A stretch of DNA of 64,000 nucleotides from Candidatus Melainabacteria bacterium (GTDB lineage: Bacteria; Cyanobacteriota; Vampirovibrionia; Obscuribacterales; Obscuribacteraceae). This document shows positions 46,119 to 55,814 of the stretch, one piece after another. Under the pieces are notes generated by a model. The model searched no databases. It worked only from the letters and a program-made list of their open reading frames with translations, and had not been told where the DNA came from. The position numbers and the translations under genes are program-made. The stretch is from positions 124,001 to 188,000 of the forward strand of contig DAIDIP010000001.1 in the NCBI GenBank assembly GCA_027451745.1. Reading direction: 5' to 3'. How positions within the stretch are numbered: the stretch's first letter is position 1; each line of letters opens with the position of its first letter.

Positions 46119-47897
46119 TCAAAAATCACTGCATGCTGCCAAAGACTTAACTTGTTTAATGGTTGATAGCTCTTCTGTAAGCCGCTTTTCAGCAGTTGCT
46201 TGGTCAGCTAGGACGCTCTTCTGGCGCTCAATCGCTTGTTTGATCACTTGTTCTATTTGTCCGAGAGCCGCCGCTATTTGTCCACGGAATTTGATAAGAA
46301 ACTGGCGAGTGCTAACATCGATCCGTTCTTGATAATCTGCCCTCAGTCGCCCGGCATTCCGTAATAATTCAGATTCGGCAGCTTCAAGAAAACGAGAGCG
46401 AATGATCCACTTAGAAATCGGATCTGGCAAAATCAGAGGCAAGGTCTGAATTGCTAGCGTAAATGGATTGTCTACCGCATAATAGTGCCGGCTTTTACTC
46501 GTTAATGCCTCTATTTCAAAGTTAACGGTAACTTCCATCTTCAGTAGATCCCGAGTTACTTTTTTGACTTCGTTAATGACTTGATTTTCCCGATCTACAA
46601 AGCGTTTTGTCAGCTTTTCGAAGGTAACATTTATCTTTCGGTCCTCGTTTTCTCGCCATTCATTGAAGATTGTCTCTATGCGCTCTTTGAGTGCTGACCT
46701 AAGCGTATCGATCAACTCTTCTTTGCCTAGTCCTTTGTACTTCTCATAAGTTTCGTTCACCGTCTTTACTAAAAGCGATTTGTTAGCGGCGACGACAGGC
46801 TTAAGATCCTCTTCCACTGCACTTATTAAAGCTGCTATTTCACCACGAACTATGTGCTCAGCATCGCTTTGTTGACTAATAATTTCTTCTCCAGCTTCTC
46901 GGAACCTGAATAAACAATTTTCTAGATCGGCAGCCGGTACTTGAACCATCTGACGCTCAAGTTTAATCAAGTTCTCAGTTTCAAGCGCCAATGATCGAAC
47001 ACGGGCCGATGTTGAGCTAATAAAAGTTTTGGCTTTTTCATTGACCAAAAACTTAAGCAAATCTGTCTCAAAGAGTCGAAAGCCACTTGCTCCAAGTTTT
47101 TCTAAATCTTCGTTATCTGATAACTTAGCCTCCAGCGCTCTTTTAGCTGAAAGAGGATACACGAAGCAGGGTTCGCAGAGTTCCCTCTCTAATGTTTGTT
47201 GTAGAAACGAAAGTGACTCGGATAGATTGGTTTCATCTAAATAATCGATTTTATTTTGTACTAAAAATAGACGCTTCGCAAACTTACGGGCTTCGCGCAG
47301 AAGATCCAATTCGCCACGGCTAGCTGGTTGATCGGCTGAAAAGACAAATATTCCAGCGTCTGCTTCCGGCAAAAATTTGTAAGTAGTCTCTGTATTGTGC
47401 AAATGGACCGAACCTGTACCGGGTGTATCCACTATACGAACACCCTCTTGCAAAATCCCTGCTGGGAAATCTACCTCTACAACTTGCACGTTGCGCCTAT
47501 TTTCAGGATTGCCTCGCTCGGTAACATAGCTCTCAATCTCCGAGATAGGCAAATCCAGTAACTGTCCTGTGCCCAATGTCACACGCAGCCGTGGTTCTGC
47601 ACCATAGCGAACAACAGTTGTCACGGAAGTAAGTGGTATCGTGGCTGTTGGTAAGACTGATTTTCCAATCAGCGCATTCACTAATGTAGACTTACCGCGC
47701 TTGAACTCTCCCAGCAAGACAAGATTGAAATGGAAGCTCTCCAACTTGGCCGATAGGACATCAGCTCGTTGCTTTAGCTGATTGTTTTGCTTCTCGGCTC
47801 CGAATTCTGCTAAAATTGTTGCTGCTTCAATTAGGCTCTTACGCGAGTCTTGAAACCAGCGAAGAGATTGTGTATCTCTACTAAGCACGTCGATCAC
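46119..47897 (-). CDS. Dynamin-like GTPase
   Basis: A 592-residue large GTPase of the bacterial dynamin-like family. The G1 loop is LGEFKRGKSTLVNALIG, G2 is probably the Thr in IPLTSVTTVVRYG, G3 is VDTPGTGSV and G4 LVQNKID. The rest is long helical middle and stalk-like regions, and a hydrophobic patch NPFTLAIQTLPLILPD near residue 470 that could be a membrane paddle. Such proteins remodel membranes or help in envelope stress. It is monocistronic, upstream of enolase by 64 bases on the same strand. Confidence 0.87.
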   Translation of the reverse strand: MIDVLSRDTQSLRWFQDSRKSLIEAATILAEFGAEKQNNQLKQRADVLSAKLESFHFNLVLLGEFKRGKSTLVNALIGKSVLPTATIPLTSVTTVVRYGAEPRLRVTLGTGQLLDLPISEIESYVTERGNPENRRNVQVVEVDFPAGILQEGVRIVDTPGTGSVHLHNTETTYKFLPEADAGIFVFSADQPASRGELDLLREARKFAKRLFLVQNKIDYLDETNLSESLSFLQQTLERELCEPCFVYPLSAKRALEAKLSDNEDLEKLGASGFRLFETDLLKFLVNEKAKTFISSTSARVRSLALETENLIKLERQMVQVPAADLENCLFRFREAGEEIISQQSDAEHIVRGEIAALISAVEEDLKPVVAANKSLLVKTVNETYEKYKGLGKEELIDTLRSALKERIETIFNEWRENEDRKINVTFEKLTKRFVDRENQVINEVKKVTRDLLKMEVTVNFEIEALTSKSRHYYAVDNPFTLAIQTLPLILPDPISKWIIRSRFLEAAESELLRNAGRLRADYQERIDVSTRQFLIKFRGQIAAALGQIEQVIKQAIERQKSVLADQATAEKRLTEELSTIKQVKSLAACSDF

Positions 47898-48108
47898 CGC
47901 CTTCTAACGGATTATAATCTGGCTTGGCAGAATATGAGGTACGTTCAGGAGAAGTTCTTCTAGCGAGTTTGTCATCATCACACGAAAGAAAAATCGGTCG
48001 GCAGTGGTTATATTATCCATGCCTATCTCTAACTTTCTATTTCTATCGCTAATTTTCTTTTGGGAGTAGCAGGCTAGTAGCATTTAGAAATTGCCTGATC
48101 CCTGAAAG

Positions 48109-48183
48109 TGGTGGGCGGTGAGGGATTCGAACCCCCAACCACCTCGGTGTAAACGAGGTGCTCTACCGTTGAGCCAACCGCCC
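48109..48183 (-). tRNA. tRNA-Val, anticodon TAC
   Basis: The minus strand folds into a normal cloverleaf: acceptor GGGCGGT pairs with ACCGCCC, the anticodon loop TTTACAC shows TAC (Val, reading GTA), and the T-arm has GGTTCGAATCC. After discriminator A the CCA end is encoded (48109-48111). The gene is 75 bases long including CCA. Confidence 0.96.
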
Positions 48184-48318
48184 ATTAGCAATTGCTAAAT
48201 ATAGCTGCTAAGACAGTTTAGCAATTTAACATTATTTAGGCGATTGCAACAGCCATTCTTGGTCTCATGTAAATAAGGCTTATAAATACTTACATTAATC
48301 AAATCTATTTGATAATAT

Positions 48319-48333
48319 TGAAAATCATTTTCA
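48319..48333. promoter_or_regulatory. Fur/Zur-type operator before the Fur-family gene
   Basis: TGAAAATCATTTTCA is a perfect 7-1-7 inverted repeat, the form of Fur-family boxes, 21 bases before the ATG of the regulator gene. It suggests autoregulation, with the MerC-like gene in the same unit. Confidence 0.7.
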
Positions 48334-48354
48334 TATTCACAAGTCAAGATTGCA

Positions 48355-48780
48355 ATGAGCAAAATGCAGGCAAATAAATTAGATTTGCGCCTCACAAAAG
48401 GGGCTAAAAAGGTGCTGGAAGCCATGGGTGGCATTAGAACCTTAGCCACTGCTCAAGATATTCACAGCCTTTTAAGAACAGATGGGGATGAAGCGCCTGG
48501 GCTTACTACTGTATACCGGGCATTAGACGCTTTAGTGAGCCAAGGACTGGTCCAAGCAGTTGAGCTTGGAGATGGCGAAAAACGGTATGAGCTCATTAAG
48601 CCAGGAGAACATCACCACCACCTTATTTGCAGTAGCTGCAAAGATAGTGTGCACCTAGATCAATGCCTTATTAAAGACCTCGATACTTTGATTAAGTCTA
48701 AGTATGGATTTCAGGTAAGTTCTCATTTATTAGAAATTTTTGGTACTTGCAAAAAATGCAGCGAAAAAAAGACTCGCTAA
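48355..48780 (+). CDS. Fur-family metal-responsive repressor (Zur-like)
   Basis: A 141-residue DNA-binding regulator. The N-terminal winged helix (about 10-85) has TVYRALDALVSQGLVQ. The metal region is HHHHLICSSCKDSVHLD with a CxxC pair, and a second CxxC (GTCKKC) near the C-terminus. This gives the structural zinc site and the sensing His cluster of the family. Its adjacency to a MerC-like transporter and its double CxxC fit a zinc regulator better than an iron one; that is inference. The operator at 48319-48333 lies in front. No strong ribosome site is visible. Confidence 0.9.
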   Translation: MSKMQANKLDLRLTKGAKKVLEAMGGIRTLATAQDIHSLLRTDGDEAPGLTTVYRALDALVSQGLVQAVELGDGEKRYELIKPGEHHHHLICSSCKDSVHLDQCLIKDLDTLIKSKYGFQVSSHLLEIFGTCKKCSEKKTR

Positions 48781-48797
48781 AACGTTAGGAAAGACAG

Positions 48798-49247
48798 ATG
48801 GAAACAATGACAAACGCTATTGAACATATAGATAATTCGGAGCAAAGTATGGGTCTGACTGCTCAAAATATTGCATCTTTGGATATGCTGGGAATTGCTG
48901 CTTCGTCTATTTGTTTAGTACATTGTTTAGCAATGCCTTTTGTAATTACATTTTTGCCATTGATGGGTTGGCAATTTTTGGATGGCAAATTAACCCATAA
49001 TATTTTGGCTGCATTTGTGTTCTCTTTTGCACTATTTGGCATTGTGCCTGGCTATTTAAAGCATCATGAGCGACCAATATTGATCGGGATGCTGCTTGGT
49101 TTAACATTGGTTTTAATTGCTACATTCTGCTGTGGAGCTACGTTGCCTGAAAAATGGGAATTGCCATTAATTACTATTGGTAATTTAATTTTGGTTATAA
49201 CCCATTGGCATAATCATCATTTAGCTTCATGCAATCATCATCACTAA
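48798..49247 (+). CDS. MerC-domain membrane protein
   Basis: A 149-residue inner-membrane protein. The MerC-type part starts at LDMLGIAASSICLVHCLAMP, with the paired-cysteine region typical of the family (SICLVHC), and has four membrane segments; a second Cys pair, ATFCCGAT, lies in the third. The C-terminus is a His-rich tail (THWHNHHLASCNHHH) suited to binding divalent metal. It is the gene after the Fur-family repressor, 18 bases away, and so is likely controlled by it. Mercury transport is the family's classical role; zinc is my guess because of the context. Confidence 0.85.
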   Translation: METMTNAIEHIDNSEQSMGLTAQNIASLDMLGIAASSICLVHCLAMPFVITFLPLMGWQFLDGKLTHNILAAFVFSFALFGIVPGYLKHHERPILIGMLLGLTLVLIATFCCGATLPEKWELPLITIGNLILVITHWHNHHLASCNHHH

Positions 49248-49419
49248 GTAGATTAAATTATTTGGCAGGCTAATTTTAATAAAAAATTCTATGTAAAAGA
49301 GAAATTGAGTGCTAGTATAAGTACTTGATATCCGCGGTTTTCATGGTGGGCAGAAGTTTTTGTCGAATCAATCATTAAAATTCTCGATAGCTTTTGCTGT
49401 TTACAGAAAGAATTATTTT

Positions 49420-50025
49420 GTGAAAGCAATATTAGTATTATTGTTCCTTTGTTTGATTGCACCGCCGATGGTGCAGGCATTTGAAGTTGATCAAGTTATG
49501 GTAGAAGGACCTAGTCTACCAATAAGTAATTTCGGACTAGTTTCTAAATCTATTTGGCGCGGCGGTGTTCCATCTAACCACGCTCTAAAACAATTAGCTG
49601 AGCATGGTGTAAAAACAGTAATCGATTTACGCTACGATGGTTCAGGTTGTAAGCAAGAAGAAAACTTTGCTTCTATGCTTGGGATGAATTATATACATAT
49701 ACCTATTGGCTTTCACAGGGCTGATTCCAGTTATATAGTGCAATTCCTTAAGATAGTAAGTAATCCAGTGAATTTGCCAGTATATATTCATTGTCATCAA
49801 GGTGCTGATCGTACAGGTACGTTAATAGGAATCTATAGAGTTTTTGTGCAGCACTGGAGCTTCGACAAAACATATAATGAAATGAGAACATATCATTTCA
49901 AACCATGGTTATTTGGTATGAAGAAAAGCGTATCGTCTGTAGCAGATAATCAAATTACCAGACATGCCATCGAGCTTGCTTTAAGTAGTAATGCTGAGAA
50001 TAAAGCAGGTATTCCAACAGAATAA
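49420..50025 (+). CDS. Exported dual-specificity/tyrosine phosphatase
   Basis: A ~201-residue protein. From GTG 49420 the N-terminus is a clean signal peptide (ending PPMVQA); a TTG start at 49360 would add 20 residues. The catalytic loop is HCHQGADRTGT, a C-x5-R signature, and WRGGVPSNHALKQLAEHGVK with VIDLR is the dual-specificity phosphatase start. It matches the small bacterial DSP/PTPMT-like family, which acts on phospho-tyrosine or phospho-lipids in the periplasm. Substrate is unknown. It is monocistronic. Confidence 0.88.
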   Translation: MKAILVLLFLCLIAPPMVQAFEVDQVMVEGPSLPISNFGLVSKSIWRGGVPSNHALKQLAEHGVKTVIDLRYDGSGCKQEENFASMLGMNYIHIPIGFHRADSSYIVQFLKIVSNPVNLPVYIHCHQGADRTGTLIGIYRVFVQHWSFDKTYNEMRTYHFKPWLFGMKKSVSSVADNQITRHAIELALSSNAENKAGIPTE

Positions 50026-50034
50026 TTGTTTTGA

Positions 50035-50361
50035 TTATTTCTCTTGGCGACTGATAATTTCTGCAGTAATTATCTGGTTTGAGTGAATGGGGTTTTCTTT
50101 TGCTTTGTTAGGATTATTGAGGGACTTCAATCCTTCATCAAGTTCGTATAGACCATATAGAGGGGCTATTGAGGTTTCGATCATTTTTAGAAGATTACCT
50201 ACTTCAGTGCCTATTAAATTAAAAGCCTTTTTAGCCTGTTCGGTTTCGGCATAATTGTCTATATCATCAGCTAAACGAACAATGCGATCTGTTTCTCGTA
50301 CCAAGCGAGTGAGTAATTGCAAAACTGCTAGATCTCTTGTTTTATCGTCCATAAAAGGCAA
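50035..50361 (-). CDS. Hypothetical helical protein
   Basis: A 108-residue, mostly helical protein (LAVLQLLTRLVRETDRIVRL, YAETEQAKKAFNLIGTEVGN) without a family that I recognise. TTG 50361 has GGAG seven bases upstream, whereas ATG 50352 lies 16 bases from it, so TTG is slightly favoured. It converges with the phosphatase gene. Confidence 0.6.
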   Translation of the reverse strand: MPFMDDKTRDLAVLQLLTRLVRETDRIVRLADDIDNYAETEQAKKAFNLIGTEVGNLLKMIETSIAPLYGLYELDEGLKSLNNPNKAKENPIHSNQIITAEIISRQEK

Positions 50362-50489
50362 AGTGGTTCTCCGTTTGTTTGACCTGCAATTTTAATTCTG
50401 GCATGATTGGTTCAGGTTGAAGGATAACAATCAATGCCTTCAATTGTATTATGTGCCACAACTTTTAGTAAAAATCTCATTTTATTGTC

Positions 50490-51473
50490 ATGTCCCTTCT
50501 GAGTATAAGAAATCTTAGTGTGCATTTTCCGACGCAAGCCGGTACTGCACGGGCTGTTGAAGAATTAAGCTTTGTAATTAACAAAAGTGAGGTATTGGGG
50601 CTAGTAGGCGAGTCTGGTTGTGGTAAGTCGATAAGCGCTTTGTCTATATTAAGATTGATTCCCAGCCCAGGGCAAATTACAGCTGGACAAATTTTATACA
50701 ATGATGTCGATTTACTTGAGCTGCCTGAAGAGCAAATGCGCAAGTATCGGGGCAAAAAGATTGCTCTTATTCCACAAGATCCAATGACCTCTCTGAATCC
50801 TGTATATACAGTAGGCTTCCAGACTATAGAAGCTATACAGGCTCATGAAAAAATTGGCCATAAAGAAGCCCGCCAAAGAACTGTTGAATTGTTTGAGCTG
50901 GTTCGTATTCCTCAAGCAAAAGATCGTATTGACGAATATCCTCATCAATTTTCTGGTGGTATGCGGCAGCGAGTGATGATTGCCATGGCTCTATCATGTA
51001 GTCCAGAACTACTAATTGCCGATGAGCCTACAACGGCACTTGACGTGACAGTACAAGCCCAAATTCTAGAACTTTTACGTTCGATTCAAAAAGAAAAGGG
51101 TATGTCAATTTTGTTGATAACTCATGATTTAGGCGTTGTGGCAGAACTGTGCGATCGAGTTGCAGTTATGTATGCTGGTTCGTTAGTTGAAGAAGCTTCG
51201 GTGCAGGAATTATTTAGCAACCCGCTTCATCCTTATACAGTTGGATTAATGAATTGTTTGCCAAAACCTGGCACAGATCGCTTGGTACCTATTGATGGTC
51301 AGCCACCAGATTTAGTGCATTTGCCTGCTGGTTGTCGCTTTGCCGATCGTTGTGTATTGGTAGAGCCTCGTAGCAAAGAAGCTATTCCTCCATTTGAAGA
51401 AAAATTACCTGGTCATTTTGTGCGCTGTGTAGTTGTTGGTACTCGAACACCGGTTTTAGTAAAAAATGCTTAG
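50490..51473 (+). CDS. Oligopeptide/dipeptide-type ABC transporter ATPase (OppD/DppD family)
   Basis: A 327-residue cytoplasmic ABC ATPase. Walker [13 protein letters not shown] (about 41-50), the Q loop [12 protein letters not shown], the signature [12 protein letters not shown], Walker [15 protein letters not shown] and the switch His in THDLGVV are all present. The C-terminal oligopeptide-ABC extension has [12 protein letters not shown] with its iron-sulfur-type Cys pattern, as in OppD/DppD. No permease or binding protein is adjacent, so this ATPase is separated from its partners. It overlaps the next gene by eight bases. Confidence 0.9.
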   Translation: MSLLSIRNLSVHFPTQAGTARAVEELSFVINKSEVLGLVGESGCGKSISALSILRLIPSPGQITAGQILYNDVDLLELPEEQMRKYRGKKIALIPQDPMTSLNPVYTVGFQTIEAIQAHEKIGHKEARQRTVELFELVRIPQAKDRIDEYPHQFSGGMRQRVMIAMALSCSPELLIADEPTTALDVTVQAQILELLRSIQKEKGMSILLITHDLGVVAELCDRVAVMYAGSLVEEASVQELFSNPLHPYTVGLMNCLPKPGTDRLVPIDGQPPDLVHLPAGCRFADRCVLVEPRSKEAIPPFEEKLPGHFVRCVVVGTRTPVLVKNA

Positions 51474-53082
51474 TGTTGCCACAACAAGTCAGATAAGAAA
51501 GCTCGAATCCGAATGGATTAGTGCTTGTGATAGTAATTGGGGGCAAGTCCTCATGGAATTGGCCGGTCATCAGGCAGCAAAAGTTGCTTATGATTTATGG
51601 CAAAGTAATCCTTATAAAGTAAATGTTGTTTGCGGTAGCGGCAATAATGGTGGAGATGGATTAGTTGTCGCTCGTTATTTACATCTATGGAAAGTGCCGG
51701 TAAGTATAAGTTTTATCAGTTCAAAAAATAACAAAAACGATCATCAAATGACAAGTAAAGAAGCAAATGTGAATAAAACGATTGCTCAAAATCTAGGCAT
51801 TGAAATGAGGTTGGTAGATAAGGTTAGCGCACTTGATTTAAAAGAAGTGGCGCTGGTTGTTGACGCTTTGCTTGGTACAGGCTTAGATCGCAATGTTGAT
51901 GGGTTATACAAAGAGATTATCGAGCGTATAAACGATATCCGTTTAGCTAAAGAATTAACTGTTCTTGCAATAGACGTTCCCTCAGGAGTCAATACAGACA
52001 ATGGGCAAATAATGGGTACAGCTGTGAGAGCAGATGCTACTGCTACTTTTGGCTATTTAAAAGCCGGTCTTCTGTGTCATCCAGCAGCTGAGTTATGCGG
52101 CAATCTGAACTTAATTGATATCGGATTACCTCCCTTAGGAAATAGAGCTCCAGAAATTTATTTGAGCACTGTAGAGTATATTAGTTCTCTAATACCCGAG
52201 CGACAAGCAAATTCGAATAAGGGTACTTTTGGCACCCTGTTAACAGTGGCTGGCAGTACAGGTATGAGTGGTGCTGCTTTTCTGAGCAGTCGAAGTTCGC
52301 TAAGATCTGGGGCTGGTCTGGTTCTTCTAGCCACTGCTAAATCGGTGCTAGAACATTTGCCTCCTGGAGAAGTTATTTATAAACCACTTCCTGAAACGCC
52401 AGAACAAAGTATTGATGAAAAGGCCGTCACTGAAGTTTTAGCACTCATGAAAACCGCATCAGCTGTAGTAGTTGGTCCTGGACTGACTACTCATGATCAA
52501 ACAGTTGCTTTTGTAAAACAATTCCTGATTGACTTAATGGGGCAAAAAGATATTTTGCCGTGTTTAATAGATGCTGATGCTCTCAATTCTCTAGCTAAAT
52601 TTACTGACATTATGGATAGTAAACCAAAACCTTTCGTACTCACTCCGCACCCAAAAGAATTATCGAGACTCACTGGTCAAAACACTCAAGAGATACAAGA
52701 AGATCGTATTAGCGCAGCATTAGCTGCAGCCAAAAAATTTGGCAGCATCGTTGTATTAAAAGGAGCGCGTTCTATAGTGGCAAGCTATGATGGACGCGTA
52801 TTTGTCAATCCTACTGGAAATGCCAGTATGGCAAAAGCAGGAGCGGGCGATGTATTATCTGGAATCATTGGCGGTTTATTAGCTCAGAAAATATCACCGT
52901 TTTCAGCCGCCGTAGCTGGTACTTACATCCACGGTTTAGCTGGCGAAATAGCTAGTTTAGAATTAGGTATGTCGAGTGTTTTAGCCAATGATATATCAAT
53001 GAATATTTCTGGCGCTTTAGATCAAATTGCCAACAAAGAACCATCGACGTTTGAAGAAACTCTATTTACATGGACAGTTTAA
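51466..53082 (+). CDS. nnr: Bifunctional NAD(P)H-hydrate repair enzyme Nnr
   Basis: A 538-residue fusion of two repair enzymes for hydrated NAD(P)H. The N-terminal YjeF-N epimerase has CGSGNNGGDGLVVARYL, the AIDVPSG loop and DATATFGYLKAGL. The C-terminal dehydratase (YjeF-C, from about residue 235) has GTFGTLLTVAGSTGMSG, LTPHPKELSRLTG and GNASMAKAGAGDVLSGII, the last being the phosphate-binding and catalytic segment of the ADP-dependent enzyme. Length is typical. It overlaps both neighbours (8 and 13 bases), which makes an operon likely. Confidence 0.95.
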   Translation: MLSVATTSQIRKLESEWISACDSNWGQVLMELAGHQAAKVAYDLWQSNPYKVNVVCGSGNNGGDGLVVARYLHLWKVPVSISFISSKNNKNDHQMTSKEANVNKTIAQNLGIEMRLVDKVSALDLKEVALVVDALLGTGLDRNVDGLYKEIIERINDIRLAKELTVLAIDVPSGVNTDNGQIMGTAVRADATATFGYLKAGLLCHPAAELCGNLNLIDIGLPPLGNRAPEIYLSTVEYISSLIPERQANSNKGTFGTLLTVAGSTGMSGAAFLSSRSSLRSGAGLVLLATAKSVLEHLPPGEVIYKPLPETPEQSIDEKAVTEVLALMKTASAVVVGPGLTTHDQTVAFVKQFLIDLMGQKDILPCLIDADALNSLAKFTDIMDSKPKPFVLTPHPKELSRLTGQNTQEIQEDRISAALAAAKKFGSIVVLKGARSIVASYDGRVFVNPTGNASMAKAGAGDVLSGIIGGLLAQKISPFSAAVAGTYIHGLAGEIASLELGMSSVLANDISMNISGALDQIANKEPSTFEETLFTWTV

Positions 53083-54227
53083 AAGAACAGACTATCAATG
53101 ATATTAATTATGAGTTGTTCTCTGCTCAACAACTAAAGTGGCACACCCTGGCAAAAAACTTTGCTAATCAGATAGATCCGGATCTTATTATAAGAAGCGA
53201 TCGAGACAATCAATTTTATCGCGATCTATTTAATGCAGCCTGTCATAAGGGTTTTGGCGCCTTACCTTTTGAGAATACCTATGGTGGTACAGGTGGTGAT
53301 TATGTTAGTTTTTGTCTTGTAAATGAAGAATTTGGCCGTCGCTGTGTTCCGATTATGAGCAGTCTTGGTGTGCACGTTTTATGTCAAGAATCAATTTATA
53401 AATTCGGTACTGCAGACCAAAAAGCAAAGTATTTATCCGATTGCGCTAAAGGCAACATTTTAGCTGCTTTTGCTCTTACCGAGCCTGGAGCAGGCTCTGA
53501 CACTGCAGCTATGGAAACCAGCGCAAAGCTAGCAGGAAATAATTATGTTCTTAATGGCAGCAAAATATTTATTACAAGTGGCAGTGTTGCTGATATTTTT
53601 ATTGTCTTTACCCGAGTTGAAGATGGCACTGCTGCTTTTATTGTTGAGCGCGATTTTAAAGGCTTAAGTATTGGTCAAAAATTCGACATGCTAGGTATGC
53701 GTGGGTATGGCACTTCTGAAATAGTGTTTAGTGATTGTGTGGTTCCCAAAGCTAATTTATTGGGTGAGTTTGGGAAGGGCAGAAAAGTAGCTCTATCAAG
53801 CTTAGCAAAAGGACGAGTAACCATTGCTGCTCAAGCTTTAGGGTGGGCGCGGGGCGCTTTAGACGGTTTAAGGAAAGTATTGCAAGATGATAAGATCGAG
53901 CATAGTGATAGTCAGACTTATATAATTGGGAACCTATTAATTGATATTGAGGCTGCAAGTTCTTTAACCTATGAAGCTGCTAGATCGATTGATAGAGGAG
54001 AAAATAATACAACTCTGGCGGCTATGGCAAAACTAAAGTCTACTGATATAGCAATGAAAACTGCAGATTGTGTTTTAGGACTAGTCGGAATCGAGGGCTC
54101 CAAGCCTAAATATTTAATTGAGCGAATCTTTAGAGACGCTAAAGCCGGACAAATTTATGAAGGGACGAATCAAATTCAAAGAATGCTTATTGCTCGAGAC
54201 ATACTTGGCGATACAGTTAAGGTATGA
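53070..54227 (+). CDS. Acyl-CoA dehydrogenase
   Basis: A 385-residue flavoenzyme of beta-oxidation or related pathways. AFALTEPGAGSDTAAMET is the flavin and substrate loop signature, GSKIFITSG the adenine-binding strand, and GQIYEGTNQIQRMLIARDIL the C-terminal signature with the usual catalytic Glu in the EGTNQ motif. Length and order are normal. Substrate chain is unknown. It is read in the Nnr operon, overlapping the preceding gene by 13 bases and the next by four. Confidence 0.95.
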   Translation: MDSLKEQTINDINYELFSAQQLKWHTLAKNFANQIDPDLIIRSDRDNQFYRDLFNAACHKGFGALPFENTYGGTGGDYVSFCLVNEEFGRRCVPIMSSLGVHVLCQESIYKFGTADQKAKYLSDCAKGNILAAFALTEPGAGSDTAAMETSAKLAGNNYVLNGSKIFITSGSVADIFIVFTRVEDGTAAFIVERDFKGLSIGQKFDMLGMRGYGTSEIVFSDCVVPKANLLGEFGKGRKVALSSLAKGRVTIAAQALGWARGALDGLRKVLQDDKIEHSDSQTYIIGNLLIDIEAASSLTYEAARSIDRGENNTTLAAMAKLKSTDIAMKTADCVLGLVGIEGSKPKYLIERIFRDAKAGQIYEGTNQIQRMLIARDILGDTVKV

Positions 54228-54820
54228 CAAATAATATGACCAATGTTCAAAAACAGTCTCGTTTCAGTTTAGCCAATTTAATTGGCATAATTTGGAGCGT
54301 TCATATTTTGATAGCAGCTCTTTTATATCCCCGTCCACTTTTACCCACTGATGAAGAGTCGAGGAAGCAGCAGATCTTTAGACTCTTTAGTTTTTTCATT
54401 GGTACTTTGATTTTATTCATCAATATTGCTAGCTTGTTCGTTATGTTTACTCGTCATTCTTGGGTGGATGCGGCAAAAGTGTTTTTTATATTTTTTACTT
54501 GGGCACTAATAGGGGTGATTTATATCGCCTTCAATCATTTGCGCGATATTTATAACTTGTTTTCTGCTTTAGAAGACGAGGCTTTACAAAGCAGAGACCA
54601 ATCGGTAATGCTCATACGAGCAGGACAAGCAGCCCTTCAAGCTGGCAATAGAAAACTCTTCCCCGAAGAAGAAATCGATTTTTCCTTTAGTTCTCTTTTG
54701 CGCAAAATAGGACCTTTAGCTTTATTATTTTTGCGCAAAGAAAAAAATATTTTGCACATAGGAATAGAAACTTTCAAATTATTTTTTGTTGGTACACGTA
54801 TGTTTAAAAATTTGTTCTAG
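54224..54820 (+). CDS. Hypothetical membrane protein
   Basis: A 198-residue protein with three predicted membrane segments: LIGIIWSVHILIAALLYP, FFIGTLILFINIASLFVMF and KVFFIFFTWALIGVIYIAF, then a charged C-terminal half. I recognise no family. The four-base overlap with the acyl-CoA dehydrogenase gene and the 15-base gap to the polyprenyl synthase gene suggest co-expression, and a role in membrane or lipid work is possible but not shown. Confidence 0.75.
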   Translation: MTNNMTNVQKQSRFSLANLIGIIWSVHILIAALLYPRPLLPTDEESRKQQIFRLFSFFIGTLILFINIASLFVMFTRHSWVDAAKVFFIFFTWALIGVIYIAFNHLRDIYNLFSALEDEALQSRDQSVMLIRAGQAALQAGNRKLFPEEEIDFSFSSLLRKIGPLALLFLRKEKNILHIGIETFKLFFVGTRMFKNLF

Positions 54821-54835
54821 GTATTGTTTAACAGA

Positions 54836-55810
54836 ATGAACCGTATGCAAACCGTTGATAGTTCTCAAATCGAATTTAATTTTGCTGCTTATATCAAGGA
54901 GCGGCGGCAGCTCATAGAAAATAAATTAGCTCATTGCTTGGATGGGAAAATACCAGATAACCTTTGGGATTCTATGCGTTATTCGGTGTTATCTGGAGGA
55001 AAAAGACTACGAGCTCTTTTATGTTTAGCCTCTGCTGAAGCCATAATTGGTCTAGATGAAGACTTAGAAGCGTTTTTACCATTGTGTTGTGCTATTGAAA
55101 TGATCCATGCAATGAGCTTAATTCATGATGATTTGCCAGCTCTTGATAATGACGATTATCGCAGAGGAAAATTGACTAATCACAAAGTATTTGGTGAAGC
55201 AATTGCCCTGCTGGCAGGAGATGCATTGCTAATGTTAGCAATCGAGACTTTGATTGAAAAAACACCAAAGACCATAGACAGTGGATTGTTATTGGATATT
55301 GTACGCCAGCTGTGTCAGGCAACAGGAGCTCCAGGTATGGTTGGAGGACAGGTGCTTGACCTGGCTTTCACAGGAAAATTGACAGATTTACAGAACAGTA
55401 ATGCATCAGATCAAAAAATAAAAGCAGACACTATTGAGACCATCCACAGAGGTAAAACTGGCGCATTGATAAAATTTGCCGTTCGATCGGGTGCCAGCCT
55501 GGCAGGAGCTAATAGCAAGCAGTTAACTTTACTCGAAGACTTTGCCGATAAACTTGGTTATGCTTTCCAAATTGCTGATGATTTACTAGACAGTACGGGT
55601 AATTTAATAACATTAGGTAAAACTCCTGGTAAAGATCAGGCATCTTGCAAAGTTACATGGGTAACTGTATTTGGTGAAAAACAAGCTTTAGAGAAATTAC
55701 AAAATTTAGAGAAAGAAGGCATGGCTATATTAAACAGTTCAGAATTAGCAGGACATAATACTGCTCCCCTTAAGGAATTACTCAAATACGCAATCAACAG
55801 GACAAATTAA
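54836..55810 (+). CDS. ispA: Polyprenyl diphosphate synthase (geranylgeranyl/farnesyl type)
   Basis: A 324-residue all-helical prenyltransferase. The first Asp-rich motif is HDDLPALDNDDYRRG (DDxxxxD), the second is FQIADDLLDSTG (DDxxD). GGKRLRALLCLAS is the substrate-binding Arg segment. Residues before the first motif (AMSLIHDDLP) have Met and Ser at the chain-length positions, so a C15-C20 product is likely. ATG 54836 is chosen over an in-frame TTG at 54824. It feeds isoprenoid lipids, quinone tails or undecaprenol. The gene symbol is tentative because chain length is not settled. Confidence 0.9.
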   Translation: MNRMQTVDSSQIEFNFAAYIKERRQLIENKLAHCLDGKIPDNLWDSMRYSVLSGGKRLRALLCLASAEAIIGLDEDLEAFLPLCCAIEMIHAMSLIHDDLPALDNDDYRRGKLTNHKVFGEAIALLAGDALLMLAIETLIEKTPKTIDSGLLLDIVRQLCQATGAPGMVGGQVLDLAFTGKLTDLQNSNASDQKIKADTIETIHRGKTGALIKFAVRSGASLAGANSKQLTLLEDFADKLGYAFQIADDLLDSTGNLITLGKTPGKDQASCKVTWVTVFGEKQALEKLQNLEKEGMAILNSSELAGHNTAPLKELLKYAINRTN

Positions 55811-55814
55811 CCCT

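Noticed and set aside
48109-48183. tRNA-Val as attachment site of the element
   Set aside because: The element's genes end near 40 kb, no integrase is visible and I see no copy of the tRNA 3' end on the left side.
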